From assembly GCA_030753015.1 (NCBI GenBank), contig JASMDC010000073.1:1-7332 (forward strand): a DNA stretch of 7,332 bases. The letters run 5' to 3'. The notes under the pieces were generated by a model, which had not been told where the DNA came from, searched no databases, and saw nothing but the letters and a program-made list of their open reading frames with translations. The stretch comes from Candidatus Undinarchaeales archaeon. GTDB lineage: Archaea > SpSt-1190 > JASMDC01. The position numbers were made by a program, and so were the translations under genes. Shown in pieces: positions 5,452 to 7,332 of this stretch; positions within the stretch are counted from its first letter, which is position 1, and the number at the start of each line of letters is the position of its first letter.

Positions 5452-5489
5452 ACTTTAATACCGTAAGCGACTTATTAAAGTTTAATAAG
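5452..5489 (+). promoter_or_regulatory. Palindromic operator and TATA region of the RHH-membrane-RHH operon
   Basis: CTTATTAAAGTTTAATAAG (5471-5489) is a perfect 9-bp inverted repeat with a 1-bp centre. An additional arm ACTTTAATA (5452-5460) is the exact reverse complement of TATTAAAGT (5473-5481). The TTTAATA core therefore occurs three times in alternating orientation. The same bases can serve as TATA boxes, which would start transcription near 5510 with a leader of about 80 nt. Such AT-rich overlapping palindromes are typical targets of ribbon-helix-helix dimers, and two RHH-like proteins are encoded directly downstream. Autorepression is the natural inference. Confidence 0.6.
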
Positions 5490-5590
5490 TTCCGGGGCCG
5501 ACCACGACCGGACGGGGGTATCGGGGGACGAACGCTCTTTCTCGCCAGCCCGTATTCTCTCCGATGTCCCGGGATAGGGGGACAATATTG

Positions 5591-5851
5591 ATGGCCATGC
5601 GATTTCTAACCGAACCGATGGGACTCCTCAACTACGAGTACCTCCTTGACCGCGCTGACGACTTCTTCGGGCGGGCCAGGGACCTCGTCGACGTGCCCGT
5701 TGAGTTCTGCTGGCCGATCTGCCTATGGAAGCGCGTTGTCGAGGACGCGGATGCTCGCGGTATGACTCCACCACAGCTCGTCCGCCAGATTGTACGCGAG
5801 CACTACGCCCGTGGGGCGGAGCCAAGGGATGTGTACGACGGTGATGAATAG
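5591..5851 (+). CDS. Ribbon-helix-helix-like protein 1
   Basis: This 86-aa protein starts at ATG 5591, chosen because AGGGGG (5576-5581) lies nine bases upstream. The in-frame ATG at 5564 would add nine residues but lacks a ribosome binding site. After an N-terminal helical region (LNYEYLLDRADDFFGRARD) comes a strand-helix-helix unit: a strand (DVPVEFC), helix A (LWKRVVEDADARGM) and helix B (PPQLVRQIVREHY). This matches the ribbon-helix-helix fold of MetJ/Arc/CopG DNA-binding proteins, which dimerise to insert a beta ribbon into the major groove. The same W-K-x4-DAD-x2-GM-x4-LVR-x-IV-x3-Y pattern recurs in the protein at 6034, so the two are paralogues. The stop overlaps the membrane-protein start by eight bases. 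It is likely the autorepressor at the upstream palindrome (inference). Confidence 0.7.
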   Translation: MAMRFLTEPMGLLNYEYLLDRADDFFGRARDLVDVPVEFCWPICLWKRVVEDADARGMTPPQLVRQIVREHYARGAEPRDVYDGDE

Positions 5852-6041
5852 GGCTGTGCTGGCGCTCGTGACTGGCGTGGTGGGCTCCATGTTCGGACTG
5901 TTGATGGCCGACACCGTCTGGGCGCTGACAGTCGGCCTGCCGACCTTCTTGCGCTACGCCGCCGGTGGTGTGATCGCGATCGTGGTGGGATTGTGGATCG
6001 GCGATACGGCGCTGTACCTGGAGGCTCACTCGGATGGGTGA
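5844..6041 (+). CDS. Small membrane protein with two transmembrane helices
   Basis: This 65-aa protein is strongly hydrophobic. Segment 1 (about residues 4-22) is AVLALVTGVVGSMFGLLM and segment 2 (about 39-55) is AAGGVIAIVVGLWIG, separated by a loop with one Arg (FLRY). Both segments are Gly-rich, which favours tight helix packing. The C-terminus is short and acidic (LEAHSDG). The start at ATG 5844 gives an 8-nt overlap with the previous gene; an in-frame ATG at 5829, with a GGAG about seven bases upstream, would add five residues. No family is recognised. Its place between two paralogous RHH-like genes implies a dedicated function, perhaps a membrane anchor, small channel or toxin-like peptide; the sequence does not decide. 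Confidence 0.65.
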   Translation: MNRAVLALVTGVVGSMFGLLMADTVWALTVGLPTFLRYAAGGVIAIVVGLWIGDTALYLEAHSDG

Positions 6042-6228
6042 GACGTTCATCGATCTCAGGGGGATTCTCGAGCGGTACAAGGTGCCGCCGGATCCGGACG
6101 TTCGCGTGGTGCTCGACCCGCGGACGTGGAAATCGTTAAACCTCGACGCCGACGAGCTGGGGATGCGGGTGTCAGACCTGGTGCGGGCCATCGTCGAGGG
6201 AGTCTACTATCAAGATGAATCAGAATGA
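6034..6228 (+). CDS. Ribbon-helix-helix-like protein 2, paralogue of the first
   Basis: This 64-aa protein has a short N-terminal segment (MGETFIDLRGILERYKVPP), then strand VRVVLDP (23-29), helix A (WKSLNLDADELGM, 32-44) and helix B (VSDLVRAIVEGVYY, 46-59). Over the 27 positions from W32 to Y58 it is identical at 13 positions to the protein at 5591-5851 without gaps, so the pair arose by duplication or shares a close ancestor. The start is well supported by GGAGG (6020-6024) nine bases before the ATG. It overlaps the membrane gene by eight bases (ATGGGTGA). It may form homodimers or heterodimers with the first RHH-like protein, giving different operator affinities (inference). Confidence 0.7.
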   Translation: MGETFIDLRGILERYKVPPDPDVRVVLDPRTWKSLNLDADELGMRVSDLVRAIVEGVYYQDESE

Positions 6229-6264
6229 TCCCGAGCAGCAAGTCTAGCCCCGGAAGGCTCAGAC

Positions 6265-6342
6265 ATGGCAGCCGATTTCGACCCTGACCACATCAGGCCA
6301 CCCTACGGATCAGTTATTGCAGGGGGGGACTGTAATGACTAG
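6265..6342 (+). CDS. Possible 25-aa protein downstream of RHH operon
   Basis: A short frame beginning MAADFDPDHIRPPYGS and ending GGDCND. It lies 36 bp after the second RHH-like gene on the same strand. GGAAGG (6252-6257) is seven bases before the ATG. It is acidic and proline-containing, with one cysteine. The stop overlaps the next small frame in ATGACTAG, the same 8-nt overlap form as the two previous junctions. Very short length keeps confidence low. Confidence 0.3.
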   Translation: MAADFDPDHIRPPYGSVIAGGDCND

Positions 6343-6439
6343 ATTCTGGTCTATGAGGTGGTGGCTGATACCCTGCTCTGACCTGGTTCGCATGGCTCGA
6401 AATTCATACGCACTGGTGTCTTTCTTTCGAACTAAATGA
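6335..6439 (+). CDS. Possible 34-aa cationic, tryptophan-rich peptide
   Basis: A frame beginning MTRFWSMRWWLIPCSDL and ending VSFFRTK. It is strongly basic (five Arg and one Lys against one Asp) and rich in Trp and Phe, so it could bind or insert into membranes. The run AGGGGGGG (6321-6328) sits six bases before the ATG, an unusually good ribosome binding site for such a small frame. It overlaps the preceding 25-aa frame by eight bases. Base composition drops towards AT in its second half. A small toxin-like or antimicrobial-like peptide is conceivable, but this is inference from composition alone. Confidence 0.35.
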   Translation: MTRFWSMRWWLIPCSDLVRMARNSYALVSFFRTK

Positions 6440-6707
6440 AAAAGTGTTGAAGCTCAAGCCAGGATACCAGAGAGAACTGATCGGACATGAAAAAAGACTC
6501 AGACTTGAAAGACTACGCATGCAAGAAACGAGTCGACATGCAAGAAACGAAATGTGATACGGGACGCATGCTGCACCGCACTTTTTCGATTCTAATGACA
6601 GTTTAGATAGAAAAATGGATATGGATTCATATTCAATATTTACGACTATAATTTAATTTAGATCGATAGTTGGGATGATAGTCCACTATTGAACGGATTG
6701 AGCGAGC
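6440..6707. other. AT-rich intergenic region beside the recombinase gene
   Basis: This 268-bp stretch contains no convincing gene. It holds a 14-bp direct repeat (6518-6550), a T-run at 6582-6586 that could end plus-strand transcripts, an A-run at 6611-6615 that is a T-run for the minus-strand recombinase transcript, and short repeats near the recombinase 3' end. Those are GATAGT at 6665-6670 and 6677-6682, and ATAGT-CC-ACTAT at 6678-6689. Its position next to a recombinase makes it a candidate attachment or recombination region. Confidence 0.4.
6518..6550. repeat. 14-bp direct repeat, 19-bp period
   Basis: CATGCAAGAAACGA occurs at 6518-6531 and again at 6537-6550, separated by five bases. 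The copies are identical and the match stops on both sides. A 19-bp step places both copies on nearly the same face of the helix, as in iterons or arm-type binding sites of recombinases. The period is not a multiple of three, so it is not a coding repeat. Confidence 0.85.
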
Positions 6708-7331
6708 TCATTCTTCCTTCTGTTCGCTGACCATTTCTTCCGCCAGCTCCCTCGCCCGTGCCTCAACTTGTTTATCAATTTTCTTAATGAGGACACTAAG
6801 GAGCGAATCATCGACCGTAACATTGGGTTGCTCGACTAGATTCAGCAAATCCGTGGTGTCAGTGTTAATAGCCGACTTGAAATTCAGCGCCATCCCGCAC
6901 TTCGAGCAGAAGCTGGCGCCCTCGGGATTGCGCTCCCTGCACCGTAGGCAGTCGACGGGGGCCGGGAGATGACTCTTGCCGTTCTTTCCATCTTCTTCCT
7001 CGACCTTGATACCATAGACCCCGAGGATGGCGCCGTCGATGTCCCTGCCAGCGAGGTGAACATAGGTGGCCGTCATCTTGGTCCCTTGCTCCCAACCGAA
7101 GTAGATAGCGAGCTGGGCCTCGGTGAGGTGGTTGGCGAGGAAGGTTGCCCTGCTGTGCCTAAACAAGTGAGCATGGACGTTCTTTTTGAGGCCGCTACGC
7201 TTTGTGATGCGCCTGATGAGCCCGGCGACTGTGGAGTACGTCACAGGCTCTCCGTTGTTCTTCACCCAGATGGATGCGTTGGGATCGTCCCTGTGAGGAT
7301 GCATGTTGAGCCAGGAGCGGAGATAGGGATC
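6708..7331 (-). CDS. Tyrosine recombinase (integrase) with C-terminal zinc ribbon, 5' end outside window
   Basis: The frame is open to the right edge (DPYLRSWLN precedes the Met at 7304), so that Met is internal and the N-terminal part, including the first catalytic Arg, is missing. Counting from that Met, the catalytic region has HLFRHSRAT (H46, R49), then YFGWEQGTKMTATYVHLAGRD, with W71 at the usual second His/Trp position and Y81 the nucleophile. This form (GW ... GxKM ... YVHL) is typical of archaeal XerA/phage-type integrases. A zinc ribbon follows: C119-x2-C122-x10-C133-x2-C136. An acidic, helical C-terminal tail of about 60 residues ends the protein (EARARELAEEMVSEQKEE). Such enzymes integrate or excise mobile elements, or resolve chromosome dimers. 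The AT-rich intergenic region lies at its 3' end. Confidence 0.92.
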   Translation of the reverse strand, partial: DPYLRSWLNMHPHRDDPNASIWVKNNGEPVTYSTVAGLIRRITKRSGLKKNVHAHLFRHSRATFLANHLTEAQLAIYFGWEQGTKMTATYVHLAGRDIDGAILGVYGIKVEEEDGKNGKSHLPAPVDCLRCRERNPEGASFCSKCGMALNFKSAINTDTTDLLNLVEQPNVTVDDSLLSVLIKKIDKQVEARARELAEEMVSEQKEE

Positions 7332-7332
7332 A

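Noticed and set aside
6380-6420. GGTTCG...CGAAATTC resembling a tRNA T-arm
   Set aside because: No acceptor, D or anticodon arms could be fitted on either strand, so it is not called as a tRNA or tRNA fragment.
6518-6550. CRISPR-like repeat
   Set aside because: There are only two copies of 14 bp with a 5-bp gap, far from CRISPR dimensions, and no cas genes are in the window.
6487-6606. Thirty-nine-codon frame beginning MKKDSDLKDY in the AT-rich region
   Set aside because: It has no clear ribosome binding site and spans the 14-bp direct repeat out of phase; I treat it as a chance frame, although it is not excluded.

Overview
The window reads as archaeal DNA, most likely from a GC-rich member of the Thermoplasmatota (Methanomassiliicoccales-like). 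This placement is an inference. It rests on AT-rich TATA-type boxes about 26 bp before start codons (leaderless promoters), an XRE-HTH protein fused to two CBS domains, an archaeal-style tyrosine recombinase with a C-terminal zinc ribbon, and compact polycistronic units with GGAGG-type ribosome binding sites. No rRNA, tRNA or CRISPR array was seen.

Layout. (1) Positions 1-605 are AT-rich and hold the tail of one gene and a coupled hypothetical gene. (2) At 606-1190 (minus) lies an RNase H-fold DEDD-type exonuclease-like protein with atypical later acidic residues. (3) A plus-strand operon at 1326-2317 encodes a 54-aa small protein, a 71-aa four-cysteine protein, a thioredoxin (WCGPC) and a 73-aa protein. 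(4) An HTH-CBS regulator (2350-3012, minus) diverges from a three-gene operon of unknown function (3116-4438, plus). An AT-rich intergenic region separates them, with an inverted repeat around the plus-strand TATA box. (5) A YfcE/MJ0936-type metallophosphoesterase (4457-5128, minus) converges on that operon. (6) A gap of about 430 bp holds a possible 26-aa ORF and an AT-rich palindromic operator. (7) A tightly overlapped plus-strand operon at 5591-6228 encodes a ribbon-helix-helix-like protein, a two-helix membrane protein and a second, paralogous ribbon-helix-helix-like protein. Two tiny candidate genes follow. (8) An AT-rich stretch contains a 14-bp direct repeat. It is followed by the 3' part of a tyrosine recombinase gene (minus) that runs off the right edge.

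Working together. The recombinase, the AT-rich flanks, the many small unknown proteins and the regulators suggest an integrated element or accessory region next to housekeeping-type genes. The most unusual unit is the RHH-membrane-RHH operon at 5450-6440. Its promoter overlaps a perfect 19-bp palindrome and its junctions repeatedly use 8-nt overlaps. It looks like a self-regulated membrane module of unknown role. The thioredoxin operon, with several cysteine-bearing small proteins, suggests a thiol/redox function, but its partners are not identifiable by eye.
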